Shown piece after piece: positions 1-10,734 of a DNA stretch of 64,000 bases. The notes beneath the pieces were generated by a model that searched no databases, was not told the origin of the DNA, and saw only the letters and a list, made by a program, of their open reading frames with translations. Each line of letters begins with the position of its first letter. Position 1 is the first letter of the stretch. The stretch is taken from NCBI GenBank assembly GCA_027596075.1, contig JADGJC010000232.1, forward strand, positions 1 to 64,000. Direction: 5' to 3'. The stretch comes from Rhizophlyctis rosea. Taxonomy: Eukaryota > Chytridiomycota > Chytridiomycetes > Rhizophlyctidales > Rhizophlyctidaceae. Both the position numbers and the translations under genes were made by a program.

Positions 1-1146
1 TTTCAGGGGAAGCCTTGTGGTAACGATCAGTGTTTTTTTTTTCTTCATGGTATTGCGCGGCCAGCAAAAGAGCACGTGTAGCCTACTTGCTCATGACGAA
101 TTACGAGGAACTTCATCGGATGTATTTTGGGCAGACTGTGACGTTTGGGGTAAGGCCCCGCCTACCCTCCCCTGCTCACGGCGTACCTGCCACTTCTTTT
201 TCCAAATTGGTTTGGACCCAAATACCCCAACCCCAGTTAGATGCAAACGGCTCCCTCCTCGTCAAAGCACAAGAGCCCGTCAACCTAAACGTCCACCCTG
301 ACGACGACGATTCGATGGCGGCTCACTTCAACCATCAACCACAGCAAGAGTAGAGGGATTTGAGAAATTGGAAGGGGGGGATGGTGGGTTTGATAATTGT
401 TGACCGGTGACCTGCAACACCCGACACAGACATGGAAAGGACGGTTTTTATGCACTTTCGTTCGGGAGCAGACAGGGGACACATGAGTGCAAAACTGTCT
501 CTCAAGATCGGCAAACAGCCAGACTAAAAGCGGGAGCCGGCGGTGAATGAGTGGATGAGCTGACTCTTACGGGATACGAAGAAGGGAAGCGGTGAATTGA
601 AGCCGCAGTATAAAAATACGCGGGTGCAAGGGAGCTACTTTCTAATCCAGAACAACATGGACGAATTGAAAGAAAAACTTTTTTTTTTTTTTTGCCTTTT
701 TTGGAGGCGGCATCTTCCCTTTCAGCATTTTGACAAAGGCGACGGCACATTATGGAGTTGCAGAGTGCTCTTTTTCCATGTGTATGCCCATCAGAAGAAA
801 CTCCATTATCGTAATCACGCTCCCGGAACATAGCAGGGTGGTTTTTGACTGGAGGGGCGAGACTGTGTGACCGCCCCGGTTTTGCTGCAGCATGTTGCAG
901 GATCACCGGGTATCAATTTGGACATTCAATCCCGACGACCCCCCCCCCTCTCCGGCGGGCCTCCCCAGTCCCAATCTCGATTCTCTCTTTCCAATTTTCC
1001 AGAAGGATGTCATGCAACACCGCGACATTGCTTCATCTCGCCATATAGAACTAACGCTCACGACTGTTGCGCAACGGTATTGCATCTCCAGGGCACTGCA
1101 TTATAGCGCTCTTGCAAGAAGTTGTCATGTTTAGCAGAATTTAAGC
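1..1146. other. gene-free left edge
   Basis: I see no convincing coding region. The open frames here are short, mutually overlapping and rich in low-complexity residues. One of them owes its lysine run to the poly-T tract near 679-693. A weak TATA-like run lies near 609. The stretch could hold the 3' flank of the gene at 1147-2091 or upstream sequence of a gene left of the window. Confidence 0.5.
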
Positions 1147-2091
1147 CTAACTCCTTTTTCCCGATCCATTATACCCCCCCGCCCTAGCGAAGCACCCCAC
1201 CCCGCCGCCATCGAACACACACCCATCAACTCCCCTTAATCTCCCCCTCCCCACCCTTCCTCCCACCACACGCTCAACAACCCTCGGAAACCGCCTATCA
1301 AACGCCCCACAAAACTCCTCCGCAAGTTCTGGCGGCACACACCACGTCCACTGCCGATGCTGCCCTTTACATTTCTTCAACTGCTGTTTTGCCGTGAGGA
1401 AGTCTTTTGCAAAGCGGCGGTGGGAGGAGCTGCATTGTTTTACGTCTGGGCGGATTTGATGGAGGTAGTCTATCCAGCTGATGGGGTGGGGGAGGGGGAC
1501 GTAGGAGGAGCGGCGGGGGGTGGTGGTGGGGATTTGGTCGTGTGGGAGGTCGGTGGACGGGGGATATGGTTGGTCGGTGATGGTACTGGAGGGTGTGAGT
1601 GGGTTGGAGGGATTTGCGGGGTGTTGCGGTGGAGGGGTGGACGTAGGGGATGCGGATACGGAAGGCGGTAGCGCGGCGGAGACGGGTGGAATGGAAGGAA
1701 GTGCTTTGGAAGACGTGTTTGAAGGCAACTGTGACGTGTAAGGCCGTCCCTCACTTCGCGATCTCACCCGGAAAGGATCCCTATCCGTAACCGGACGTTG
1801 AGCACTCGTGGAAGTAGTAGCGGGAGAAATAAACGACGGCGGCGGAATAGACGCTCCAAGCGATCGCTGCAAGTCCCCACCCTCAAACCCCAACGGATAC
1901 ATCCTCCTCGTAAACTGCACCGGATTCACTCCCAAAGACTGAATCCTCTGCACCTGAGTCGTCAATTTCGATATGGTATGTAACGACATCTCCAGCAGTT
2001 CTGACGGTAAGACGTGCGATCCTGCAGCCATACGATGCACGTCGATGATGCTTCTGAGATAGTCCTCGGACGGACCTTTTGCCGTGCTCAT
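1147..2091 (-). CDS. proline/serine-rich protein of unknown function
   Basis: A single-exon frame of 314 residues on the minus strand. The first ~75 residues look ordered and helical (start MSTAKGPSEDYLRSII). A Pro/Ser/Thr-rich linker covers about 80-200. A second ordered block (~205-275) contains HPISWIDYLHQIRPDVKQC and a Cys/Trp-containing helix-like stretch. The last ~35 residues are Gly/Arg-rich. I do not recognise the family. An ordered-linker-ordered layout is typical of fungal scaffold or regulatory proteins, but no function can be assigned. The gene lies downstream of CK2 alpha on the same strand, with 465 bp between them. The start is the first ATG of the frame. The low-complexity C-terminus could be an artefact if a last intron was missed. 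Confidence 0.55.
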   Translation of the reverse strand: MSTAKGPSEDYLRSIIDVHRMAAGSHVLPSELLEMSLHTISKLTTQVQRIQSLGVNPVQFTRRMYPLGFEGGDLQRSLGASIPPPSFISPATTSTSAQRPVTDRDPFRVRSRSEGRPYTSQLPSNTSSKALPSIPPVSAALPPSVSASPTSTPPPQHPANPSNPLTPSSTITDQPYPPSTDLPHDQIPTTTPRRSSYVPLPHPISWIDYLHQIRPDVKQCSSSHRRFAKDFLTAKQQLKKCKGQHRQWTWCVPPELAEEFCGAFDRRFPRVVERVVGGRVGRGRLRGVDGCVFDGGGVGCFARAGGYNGSGKRS

Positions 2092-2556
2092 TGTTTGTTG
2101 TATGGGATTCGAAGGAGGAAGGAGTTTAAGAGAGGGCGGTTGTGGTGTTGATGAGCGTACATGGTTTTCTGTGTGTCTTCAAAGTTTGGGATGAAGTGGA
2201 GTGAAGATGTTTAGTTCAAAAAGCGGAGCAGTAGTGCTGTGCAATTGGCATGTAACGTGTGGCGCAGGAATTCACATCATGCATCGCTCACCGATCAGAT
2301 CAGCCAACAATTATCAAAAGCTCAAAGACACCCATCCAATATCTCAACAAAAAACACCAAAGAAAGGCAAAAAGAAATAAAAAAAAAAGAACAAAATATT
2401 CACATTGTGGTTTTTTGCATACCGCCCGGAAAAGATCTCTAACACAAATACCTACATACATTTCTGTGTTGCAAAAAAAGCAAATCAAATTTAAAGAAAG
2501 CAACCATTCGCACGAAAATTGCCCTCCCTCCTCCTATCCTGTGACCCACGCCCCCC
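2092..2556. other. intergenic spacer between two minus-strand genes
   Basis: This spacer holds the 3' flank of CK2 alpha and the upstream region of the 314-residue gene. It is A-rich near 2340-2395 (runs of A). No gene seen. Confidence 0.5.
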
Positions 2557-4747
2557 TCATCCCTGCCTCACGGGCTCAAAGTACGGATGCGCCATAGCCT
2601 CCTGCGGCGTCAGCCGCTCCTGGTGGTCATACCGCAGGAGCTTGTCAAGGAAATCCAACGCCTCCGGTGAAATGTACTTTTCGTTTTCTTGCGTTACGAA
2701 CTTTTGCCACGGTTTTCGCGGGTACCTGTTTTTGAAGAGGATGGGGTATGAGGAACGACTGTGTTTGTGGGTGAGGGAATTTTCTTTGTGGTGTGCAAAA
2801 TACCCCCATGCGGTGAAATTTGCAGCTTTGAACCACCCTCCGTCATACATGCATGAACTTCATTATTCCGCCAACTCCTCCTCATTCTTATGGGCATGAG
2901 GACCGCTCCGTCATTCCCGCCTCTGCACACCTTCTCTCTCTCTGATCCCACAACTCTTCGTTTCTTCAATCCAGTCCTCCTGACCCGCTGCGTCATCCAC
3001 CGCCTCACCCCCACACATCTCGACCCATCCAGCGACTCCTCCTGCCACCACTCCACCCTAACGGACCATCCGCATCCCATCTCTCCACCCAAACCCCCAC
3101 CAAAAGGCTACAGGAAAGTCTCTGCTCACCTTCCCAAGATCTCATCAAACTGCGAATCCAACTCAATATCATACTTGTCCAAATAATTGAACAACTCCTC
3201 CGTCCCCAACACCTTCGCAATCTTCACCAGCTGATCGTTGTTGTCGTGCCCGTGGAAGAATGGCTCCTTACGGAAGATCTATATCGCACGACAGAGCAAA
3301 AATCAGTAACCAATCCGTAGAAACGTCTCTCAAGTTTCTCGATGGCGTTGAGTGGAGCCATCACGCCCTCCGCTCCTTTCCCCAAAAGAGAGAAAATCCT
3401 CAGAAGGTCTGACACCCACCATACTTGCAAACATACACCCCAAACTCCACATATCCAACGAATAATCATACTCCTGGAAATCCACCAACAGCTCCGGCCC
3501 CTTGAAGTATCTTGATGCGACCCGGACGTTGTATTCTGTTCCCGGGTGGTAGAACTCCGCCAAACCCCAATCAATCAATCGTAGTTGCCGTTTTTCGTGG
3601 TCGATCATTACGTTCTAAATTATCCCAAACGTCAAGAGAATCATGTGAAAATGTGCGATATAGAGGTGAGGCCAAGGGATACTTACATGAGGTTTGACAT
3701 CTCGGTGCATGATTCCTCTTGAATGGCAGAAGTCGAGGGCCTGAATGAATTGCGATTGAGCCGTCAGCCAACGCGTTCCCACAATTCACTGATTCCTCAA
3801 GCAAAAAAATTACCTTCAACAGCTCGTAAATGTAATATCGTACGTCGTAGTCGGTCAGTTTGGGATATAGGACTTTGAAGTCGGTGTTGTTCACGTATTC
3901 GAATATCAAGGCTGGTGTTTTTGACTGCGTTTTCATATGTTAGCGTAAGTGCCGCAAATGCCACATAGTGCGATTCCTTTCCATCCATTGCCATGTCCTT
4001 TTTCCCACGTTGCAAGTCGTTGCAATTCCATCTTTTGGAGATCCACTTTCGTGCCCATTTACCCCGGCTATAGATCCAGCAACACCCCCAGACCCACACC
4101 CGCTCCATTCGCCCGTCCTACAACCCTTCATCTCCCTTTCTGCCTCTAACTCCGCCTCCATCTCCCTCCACATCACAGCCTCCCCTCCAAATCCATCATA
4201 AGTATACTGTGGGCTGCCCGCACTTGTGTCAGCGGCATTGACGGGCTGCTCGCTGTGCCTCGCCAATCCATTGGGTGCTACCAGTAAAAGTGTGCTGCGC
4301 CCATTGGTGGCAGCTTCGCTGCTGTACTAATTTGCTTCGCAGATTGCTTACCTGAGGATCTCTGACAACATCCAACAACTGAATGACATTCGGGCCGCCC
4401 GACAGATTTTGCAAAATCTTGATTTCACGTTTAATCTTCTTCTTCTTGACGGGCTTCAAGACCTTGATGACGCATTTCTCGTTGTTTGCGATGTTGACGC
4501 CTTCGAATACTTCCGAGTATTTCCCACGCCCGACTTTTCGTACGATTTCATAGTTGTCTTGACCGCTGGATGAGTTGGAAGGTGAGCAGGAGTTGTCACA
4601 TGATACAGATAGCTGTATACAAATGCCCGTCAATAGGGAAGGACGAACGTACCCCCAAGCAATCTGCATGTTGTCATAATCCCAGTACTCCCGGGGCTGA
4701 TCTGAATTTGCGTTTGCGTAAACGCGGGCGATGCTTGATGCGGACAT
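2557..4747 (-). CDS. CKA1: casein kinase 2 catalytic subunit alpha
   Basis: Ser/Thr protein kinase CK2 alpha, an acidophilic, constitutively active kinase acting in nucleus and cytoplasm. Seven exons give a coherent 328-residue protein: 4653-4747, 4352-4565, 3814-3924, 3687-3740, 3420-3614, 3130-3278 and 2557-2725. Diagnostic pieces are the N-terminal [18 protein letters not shown], the glycine loop [11 protein letters not shown], the basic CK2 signature [13 protein letters not shown], the catalytic loop HRDVKPHN, and DWG in place of DFG. The CK2-type tail [19 protein letters not shown] follows. Length matches family members that lack the long vertebrate tail. The ATG at 4745-4747 starts the conserved N-terminus. 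The frame stays open upstream, but that part is unlike CK2. The 427-nt intron 3925-4351 carries a GC-rich hairpin element at its 5' end. The gene is divergent from CFAP20. Confidence 0.96.
4296..4351 (-). repeat. GC-rich mini-hairpin element at 5' end of CK2 alpha intron
   Basis: In the sense direction of CK2 alpha this stretch starts exactly with the splice donor GTAAGC. It holds two hairpins with 3-nt loops: ATCTGC-GAA-GCAAAT (one wobble) and GCAGC-GAA-GCTGC (4310-4322 on the plus strand). About 50 nt align with the element in the CFAP20 intron around 6017-6070, with the same order of hairpins and the same downstream ATGGGC..CAGC. It looks like a dispersed element rather than chance palindromes. 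Confidence 0.6.
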
Positions 4748-5408
4748 TTTGGGTGTGGTGATGGGAGGGGTACGAGGTAAGATATGGATGTTGGTTGTTA
4801 AGGTCTTTTGCGTGGAGTAGAGTAGTGACGGACAGACACGAGCGACTGGTGGGTATCGAGAGTGAATAAGCCAGCGCCCCGCCTTTCCGACGTTTGGTTC
4901 CGTTACGTAGTAGCGTCTGATATGGGACAGTGCGATAGCACGGAGAGGAGAGTGAGTAGCGGTGATACCCAGCTTCAAGAGATGTACGTTTTATCCAGAC
5001 TGATCTTTTTCCCACCCTTCGTCCGAGTGGATTAATGAGGAAGCAAGAAGGAAGACAGGTTGGGAGCGAAGTTATCGAGTGACTGGTGGCACAACAAGGC
5101 TGACTGCGATTCGGCTTTCGGAATGATGCATTCGGCCGAGGTGATGGTCAAGGGGGCTGAAATGAGACACGCAGCCACTTGAAAGCCACTACAAGCCCCA
5201 TTTGTCCAGACTCGAATGACATGCGCCACCTATAGCGTAAGCAGGTGTCGATCAAAGATCAAGGTGAAGGGACGAACTGTCTTTCCTCCTCGTTTTCCCA
5301 CGCTCGAAACTCTCCATCTTGCTCAACCTCACTTCGTTCCCACACCTATACCCGTTGTCTCCAATACATACATAGCTGTCTGGTGTTTCATAAAAGTCGT
5401 CACTCACC
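4748..5408. other. bidirectional promoter region CK2 alpha / CFAP20
   Basis: A 661-bp divergent intergenic region between the start codons of CK2 alpha (-) and CFAP20 (+). An open frame continues upstream from CK2 alpha to 4978, but it does not resemble the family and is probably 5' UTR. No other gene seen. Confidence 0.5.
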
Positions 5409-6596
5409 ATGTTCCGGAATACGTTCCAGGTAAGCACACGCTTCCAGTCTGGGTCGCCCAGACTACAAAACTCACCCGCCCCTCATTTCCACTCCAGTCC
5501 GGGTTCCTCTCAATCCTTTACAGTATTGGGTACGTCCTCTATATATCTTAACACTCCCTTTTACGCCCATCCTGCCCCAAAAACCCCCTAACCCACCCCT
5601 CTCCCCAACACACAGCTCCAAACCCCTTCAAATCTGGGACAAAAAAGTCCGCAACGGCCACATCAAGCGCATAACAGACAACGACATCCAATCCTCCGTC
5701 CTAGAAATCATCGGCACAAACGTCTCAACAAACTACATCACATGCCCAGCTCAACAAAACAGGACCCTCGGCATCAAATTGCCCTTCCTCGTCATGATCA
5801 TCAAGAATTTGAAAAAGTACTTTACGTTCGAGGTTCAGGTGCTGGATGATAAGAATGTTAGGAGGAGGTTTAGGGCGAGTAATTATCAGGTGGGTTTTGA
5901 GTATTTTGTTTTGTGCAACATTTGTGGTGTTATTTTGGAGCCGGAGCCGAGCGCCCGAGTGGCCAGCGAAGCTGGCTTGGTAGGCGCCAAAGTAGTCAGG
6001 GCGGCGCGAAGTCCCTGAGAATCTGCGAAGCAGATGAGTAAGTCAGCAAAGCTGACATATGGGCCCAGCGCCTACGTGAGCGCAGCGAACAGAATGCGAG
6101 GTTAGCTTGCGCAAGTGCGCGCGGCACAGTATATTGGGGCGGATGATGGATGCAAATTCATACTCCGAGGAGGCATGGGGCGAACAGACATCGGATTTTT
6201 CTGCCACATCCTGACATTGTTAACACTCTACAATTCCCTCACACAGTCCACCACACGCGTGAAGCCATTCATCTGCACCATGCCCATGCGATTGGACGAC
6301 GGCTGGAACCAGGTAAAGACAAACATTGCCAAATCGCACTTATCAGTGTCTTTTCACAATCTCCCCGTTCACTCACAATCAACTCACTCTCCCATCCCTT
6401 AACCCTCCCACAGATCCAATTCAACCTCTCCGACTTCACCCGCCGCGCCTACGGCACAAACTACATCGAAACCCTCCGCGTCCAAATCCACGCCAACTGC
6501 CGCATTCGCAGGATCTACTTCTCCGACCGGCTGTACTCCGAGGAGGAGTTGCCCCCAGAGTTCAAGTTGTTCTTGCCTATTCAGAAGCAGGCTTAA
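5409..6596 (+). CDS. CFAP20: cilia- and flagella-associated protein 20
   Basis: A small axonemal/basal-body protein (also called GTL3 or BUG22) found in ciliated eukaryotes; known members sit at the inner junction of doublet microtubules. Five exons (5409-5429, 5498-5529, 5616-5889, 6247-6312, 6414-6596) give 191 residues, close to the animal length. Conservation is very high throughout: [69 protein letters not shown] and ANCRIRR are all present. The first exon is only 21 nt (MFRNTFQ). The third intron (5890-6246) contains a cluster of GC-rich hairpins. The gene is convergent with the ENT transporter. It is the best evidence that the organism makes flagellated cells. Confidence 0.97.
5950..6125 (+). 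repeat. GC-rich hairpin cluster in CFAP20 intron 3
   Basis: Within the 357-nt intron are several near-identical small inverted repeats with three-base loops: GCCAGC-GAA-GCTGGC (5962-5976), ATCTGC-GAA-GCAGAT (6021-6035) and GTCAGC-AAA-GCTGAC (6042-6056), followed by the palindrome CTTGCGCAAG near 6106-6115. The 6017-6070 part aligns with the CK2 alpha intron element in the same transcriptional sense. Base composition is sharply more GC-rich than the surrounding intron. It could be a MITE-like or structured-RNA element. The string CGAGTGG near 5955-5961 resembles a tRNA A box, but no B box was found. Confidence 0.65.
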
Positions 6597-6911
6597 AGTG
6601 TAGGAATCGTCTGATTTGGGCTGGGTGATGAGTTACGTGGAAAGAGTTGTAGAAGATAGATACCCCCCTTTTCCTCCTGGAAAGAAATATATAAAATCCT
6701 CAATGAGGAGATTTTTAATCGATTGGGAATGGATCCCCATCATTTGGGGAAGAGAGGAAGTAGGAAAATCATCTACAGTTCCAAGCCTAAAACCCCGGCA
6801 AAAATTGCTCCTACGTGCCACCTTGGGCCAAAAATTCCCGCAGAACTTATCAAACTGTCCCCCCTCCACCTCCCATTGTCACACCCCAAAAACCCCCTCA
6901 CCCCCAACCCA

Positions 6912-8768
6912 TCACCCAACAAAAGGATTACACCCACACAACACCCCCCTAACCAAAAAACTCCCCACACCCCCAACCACAAGTCCCAAACTCAACCCAA
7001 CAACCATCACGTCCCCTACAACCCTCCCAACCCCCTCCTTCCCCCTCAACCCCACCACCCCATCCACACTCCGCGGCGCAAGCATCAAAACACTAGTTCC
7101 CAACCACCCGTTCGAGAAGGCAAACACGAAGAGGATGAGGAAGTAGGGGATGTCGGTGAAGAGGAGGGGGAGGAGGCGGGGGATGGGTGTGCCGGTGGGG
7201 GTTGTTAGAGTTATGTTGCAGAGCAGGAGGAGGGGGAGGAGGGTTGTGCGGAGAAGGGTGTGGAGGGGGAGGGAGGAGGGTGTGGGGAGGAGATGAGGGG
7301 AGAGGGCAAGGATTGAGCGGCCGGTCCAGTCGCCTAGATTGAAGCTTTAGGGGTCGGGGTGGGGTTGGTGAGAGGTGGTAATGGGAATGGACAGAGGGAT
7401 CCAAATCTCACGCCAATACAAACAGACATACGCAAGCATTCAAAAATGCCCAACGATAACGAAGAGCGCATGCCGAAAACGGTTAAAAGAAACAAGAACC
7501 AAGCAAACGAAAACATACCAAAAAAAATGCAACGTCAAAAAAATCTGCTCCCTCCTCTGATCCCCCCCACCACCAACCGGCAAGACACTCGACGTAATCC
7601 CCGGAAAAACCGACAACGTGATCAAAAAATTCACCATCACACAAATAGCATGTACAGTCACATACGGCCACACCTCCTTTAACGTCGCGATCTGCGGTCC
7701 ACCCTCAACACCATCATCAAATACAACGTCCGCATCACCGTTCACTAAACTTTCCGACGACGCGACGCTTTCGTATCCCGCGTGGTGGAGTTTCAGGTGG
7801 GGTATAGCGAGAAAACCTAAGATGGCGAGAACGCTGATGAAGATGTTGACGCTGAAGTACAGGGCCATGACGGCGTTGCGGGGTGTGGTGGGTGTGTCGT
7901 TGGTGGGTGTTGTGCTTAGGACGAGGTTGAATTGGACGAGGGCGGGGACGAGGCCGGCGAAGCCTTGGCCGGAGGAGATTGCGGTTGTGAAGAGGGGTGG
8001 GTAGCTTGCTGCCTGGGTGTATCGTTGTGAGGACAATGGATCTGCTTGCACGCAGGCTCTGATGTCATAAGTTCATACCACTCCCAATACTCCAGACAAG
8101 AACGCTGACGACACGCCGGATACGCCGACTAGGAAGATCGTCGCGTAGAAGTACGGATAGGGAGCCATCCCTGTGCTTGCGGCCATGGCTGCTGCTATGA
8201 TGAATGCTATGGCGCAGGATGCAAAGCCGAGGAGGATTCTAGTTGATAGGGAGACCTGAGGTGCATTGTCGGTTTTTTCGGTTGGTTTCATTTCGAGCTT
8301 AGTATACAAAACCCACCAAGATCACTCACGAATTGCGTCGGGCGAAGGAAAATTGCCGATCCAACAAAATTGAAGAACATGAATACGACGCTGAAGTAAC
8401 TTGGGAAGTTGTCGGCGAATGGTGTTCCTGTTTTTTGTGTGGTGGGTTTTGGGAGGTCAGCAAGGGCACAGAAGGAACACAAAGGCTTCGACGGCTTCTG
8501 CAACCCAATTCTTACCAGCGAAACGGAGATTGAAAAATGGAGCTGCAGTGATCCAGGTGTTCCATGCTGCGAGACCGGCGATGCCAAAGAGGAAGAATAT
8601 GGAGAGGCCGAGGATTTTGTGGGGGTTTACGCGAGAGGTGGAGAAGGGCGTGGAGAAAGGTGTGCTGGTGTTGGGTCTTGTTAGATTTGAGGTTCCTTCC
8701 TCTACTATTGAGTCAAAGTCCTCCGCCTCTGGGGTAGGTTCGTGTGGCCCTAATACTTGGGATGACAT
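6912..8768 (-). CDS. equilibrative nucleoside transporter (ENT/SLC29 family)
   Basis: A polytopic membrane protein expected to carry nucleosides or nucleobases across the plasma or vacuolar membrane. It starts MSSQVLGPHEPTPEAEDFDS. After a ~45-residue polar tail comes the first helix, GLSIFFLFGIAGLAAWNTWI, where the W-N-x-W/F pattern is typical of ENT helix 1. Later segments include YFSVVFMFFNFVGSAIF, the pair LLGFASCAIAFIIAAAMA and FYATIFLVGVSGVSSAFLSG, and the ENT signature GQGFAGLVPALVQ. A large acidic loop (VNGDADVVFDDGVEGGP) precedes the C-terminal helices, as in the family. At least three introns are needed (around 8440-8520, 8300-8330 and 8040-8075), and another joins the last exons near 7340-7460. 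The stop is at 6912-6914. Exon edges are approximate. The gene is divergent from the PPR gene, with 304 bp between starts. Confidence 0.85.
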
Positions 8769-9072
8769 TGTTGCGTAGTCCGTGTATACATGTGGGTTAT
8801 TGGTTTGAATGGCGCGGATGAGGTGGGAAGATCGTGGGAAAGGTCTGAAAGGCTGAAAAGGTGGGTGTGCTCTTAAGATTGCCGTTTTGGGTTTGATTGG
8901 ATGTTAGTCTGAAAATGAGTCCCAAAAATATCCCTCTTTTCACCTTCCTATCCTACAATTACATTTCACTCATTTTGTTACACCCGCATTCTAGCCAACG
9001 AGTACTTTCAATTTTATAAAGCAGTACCGTCTACCGCCCAGCTGGTTCGCCCCCTCTCTCAAAATACTCAGT
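8769..9072. promoter_or_regulatory. short bidirectional promoter ENT / PPR
   Basis: 304 bp separate the start codons of two divergent genes. An AT-rich patch near 9006-9020 includes ATAAAG about 55 bp upstream of the PPR ATG. No other feature seen. Confidence 0.4.
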
Positions 9073-10734
9073 ATGCTTGGGACGGCTAGGTGCACAAGCT
9101 GCTCCGCCGCTCCCATTGCACACATCCTCCTCTCCTCCTCCCGCCAAAATGTCATCCACTACCACCCAACCTCCATCCGTCGGAGCTACTCCTCCTACTT
9201 CAACAAAGCACTAGAAACCTTAACCGAAATACAAGAAAGTTACCCAAACCCGCCCACACAACACTCTTCCAAACCCCGGCAACATCCCCCGAAACCACTA
9301 TCTGACGCCACAGCATTCGCCAGTAACAACACAGCAGAAACATCACCCTCCAGCCAGCAAGATGACGTCCACGCACATGACGAGCACGAAGAATACAAGC
9401 GACAACGTCAGAAACATAACCCGAAAAAGTACTGCCAAAACCCTAAATGGGACGTCGACGACCTAGTAAATAACCTATCCACAACCCTAAAGAACGGAAG
9501 CACTCCCAAATTCGTCATGAAACACTGGATTCGCTGCTCCCGAAACCATGACGCAGTCAGCAAACTAACTCCCACCGAACATATTCTACCCCTCCTCCAA
9601 TCCCTCCTCAACAACCAACAAAGCGTCCGCCTCCCCGTCCTCTGGCGAACCCTCCAAATCCTCGACCGAGCCGGCAAAATCGACCCAAAAATACTCGCCC
9701 ACCTGATTAAGGAAATGCACCACGAGGACGCGTTGAGGCTTTACCACGAATTAGCAAAATGGAAGGTATCCCTCCACCCAGCCGTATGCAACACAATCCT
9801 ACGAAGATGTCTCCTCGTAGGCCGCTTACGTTTCACCGAGCAACTCCTAAAAGAAATGAAAGAACGTGGCTTCACACCAAACGCCGGCACGTATAGCATC
9901 ATGGCCCACGGATGCCTGGAAAAAGGCGAACTCCGACAAGCCCTCCACTACCTAAACGAAGGCGCCCAAAACACCACACCACCCACAATAGAAGACTGGA
10001 ACCGCCTCCTCCTAGTTCACGCCCGCAAAGGCGACGAAGGCAACTGCCAATCCCTCTTCCAACGCATCATGCAAGTTCACGGTGCGGCGGACCAGTACAC
10101 CTATAGTGTTATGATAACGTGCTTGTTAGTTAAACGAGACTGGAAGGGCGCGATAAACGTTTTGGGGATGATGAGACGGAATCTTGGGAGTGAGAAGGAA
10201 GTGGACCAGTCTGTGCATATGAACCAGATTCTTTGTTTCTTGTGTCAGAACAACTTGGTGGATGAAGCTGTGAAGTTTAAAGGGCAATACACAACCCACG
10301 GCGTAAAACTTAACTCCCGCGCCGGGCATGCTCTGATCGACATGTTCGCGAACCGGCGTCAACCGGATGACGCGCAGAAAATCATGGACGAGATGGTGGG
10401 CGCTGGCATTCAACTCGACGGAGCGTGTTGGTGGGCCTTGTTTCGTGCGTATAAGGGTGCGGGGATGGTGAATAAGGCCGAGGAGGTTGTGGAGGAGGCT
10501 TTGAGGCGGAGAGTGGGGATGAAGGTTGGGGAGTTGATTGGGATGGCGGGGGCGCTTTTGGAGGTTGGGAGGTGGAGAGTTGCGGGGAGGGTTTTGGAAC
10601 GGGTTAAGGGGATGGCGGGGGTTAAGAGGCATGTGGTGGAGGGGTTGGAGATGAGAATTAGGAAGTTGGAGGAGGTTGCGAGACGGAATGGGGTTGGTGG
10701 GGTGGGTGGGCCGTCAGGGGAGGTTGTGGTATGA
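9073..10734 (+). CDS. mitochondrial pentatricopeptide repeat (PPR) protein
   Basis: A single exon of 553 residues. The N-terminus is rich in Arg/Ser/Ala with no early acidic residues (MLGTARCTSCSAAPIAHIL, then SSRQ and RRSYSSYF), as in a mitochondrial presequence. A polar linker follows (~60-130). From ~150 onward come tandem 35-residue helical repeats with PPR hallmarks: VSLHPAVCNTILRRCLLVGR, FTPNAGTYSIMAHGCLEKGE, AADQYTYSVMITCLLVKRD, KLNSRAGHALIDMFANRRQ and IQLDGACWWALFRAYKGAG. PPR proteins bind organellar RNA in a sequence-specific way; fungal members act in mitochondrial transcript stability or translation. The particular target is unknown. The last ~60 residues are basic and Gly-rich. 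Confidence 0.9.
   Translation: MLGTARCTSCSAAPIAHILLSSSRQNVIHYHPTSIRRSYSSYFNKALETLTEIQESYPNPPTQHSSKPRQHPPKPLSDATAFASNNTAETSPSSQQDDVHAHDEHEEYKRQRQKHNPKKYCQNPKWDVDDLVNNLSTTLKNGSTPKFVMKHWIRCSRNHDAVSKLTPTEHILPLLQSLLNNQQSVRLPVLWRTLQILDRAGKIDPKILAHLIKEMHHEDALRLYHELAKWKVSLHPAVCNTILRRCLLVGRLRFTEQLLKEMKERGFTPNAGTYSIMAHGCLEKGELRQALHYLNEGAQNTTPPTIEDWNRLLLVHARKGDEGNCQSLFQRIMQVHGAADQYTYSVMITCLLVKRDWKGAINVLGMMRRNLGSEKEVDQSVHMNQILCFLCQNNLVDEAVKFKGQYTTHGVKLNSRAGHALIDMFANRRQPDDAQKIMDEMVGAGIQLDGACWWALFRAYKGAGMVNKAEEVVEEALRRRVGMKVGELIGMAGALLEVGRWRVAGRVLERVKGMAGVKRHVVEGLEMRIRKLEEVARRNGVGGVGGPSGEVVV

Noticed and set aside
502..906. 134-codon minus-strand frame
   Set aside because: Its lysine-rich stretch is just the poly-T tract near 680; the rest lacks family motifs and overlaps unrelated frames.
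4748..4978. Upstream extension of CK2 alpha frame
   Set aside because: The extra ~77 residues do not resemble CK2 N-termini, while the ATG at 4747 opens the conserved [15 protein letters not shown] block.
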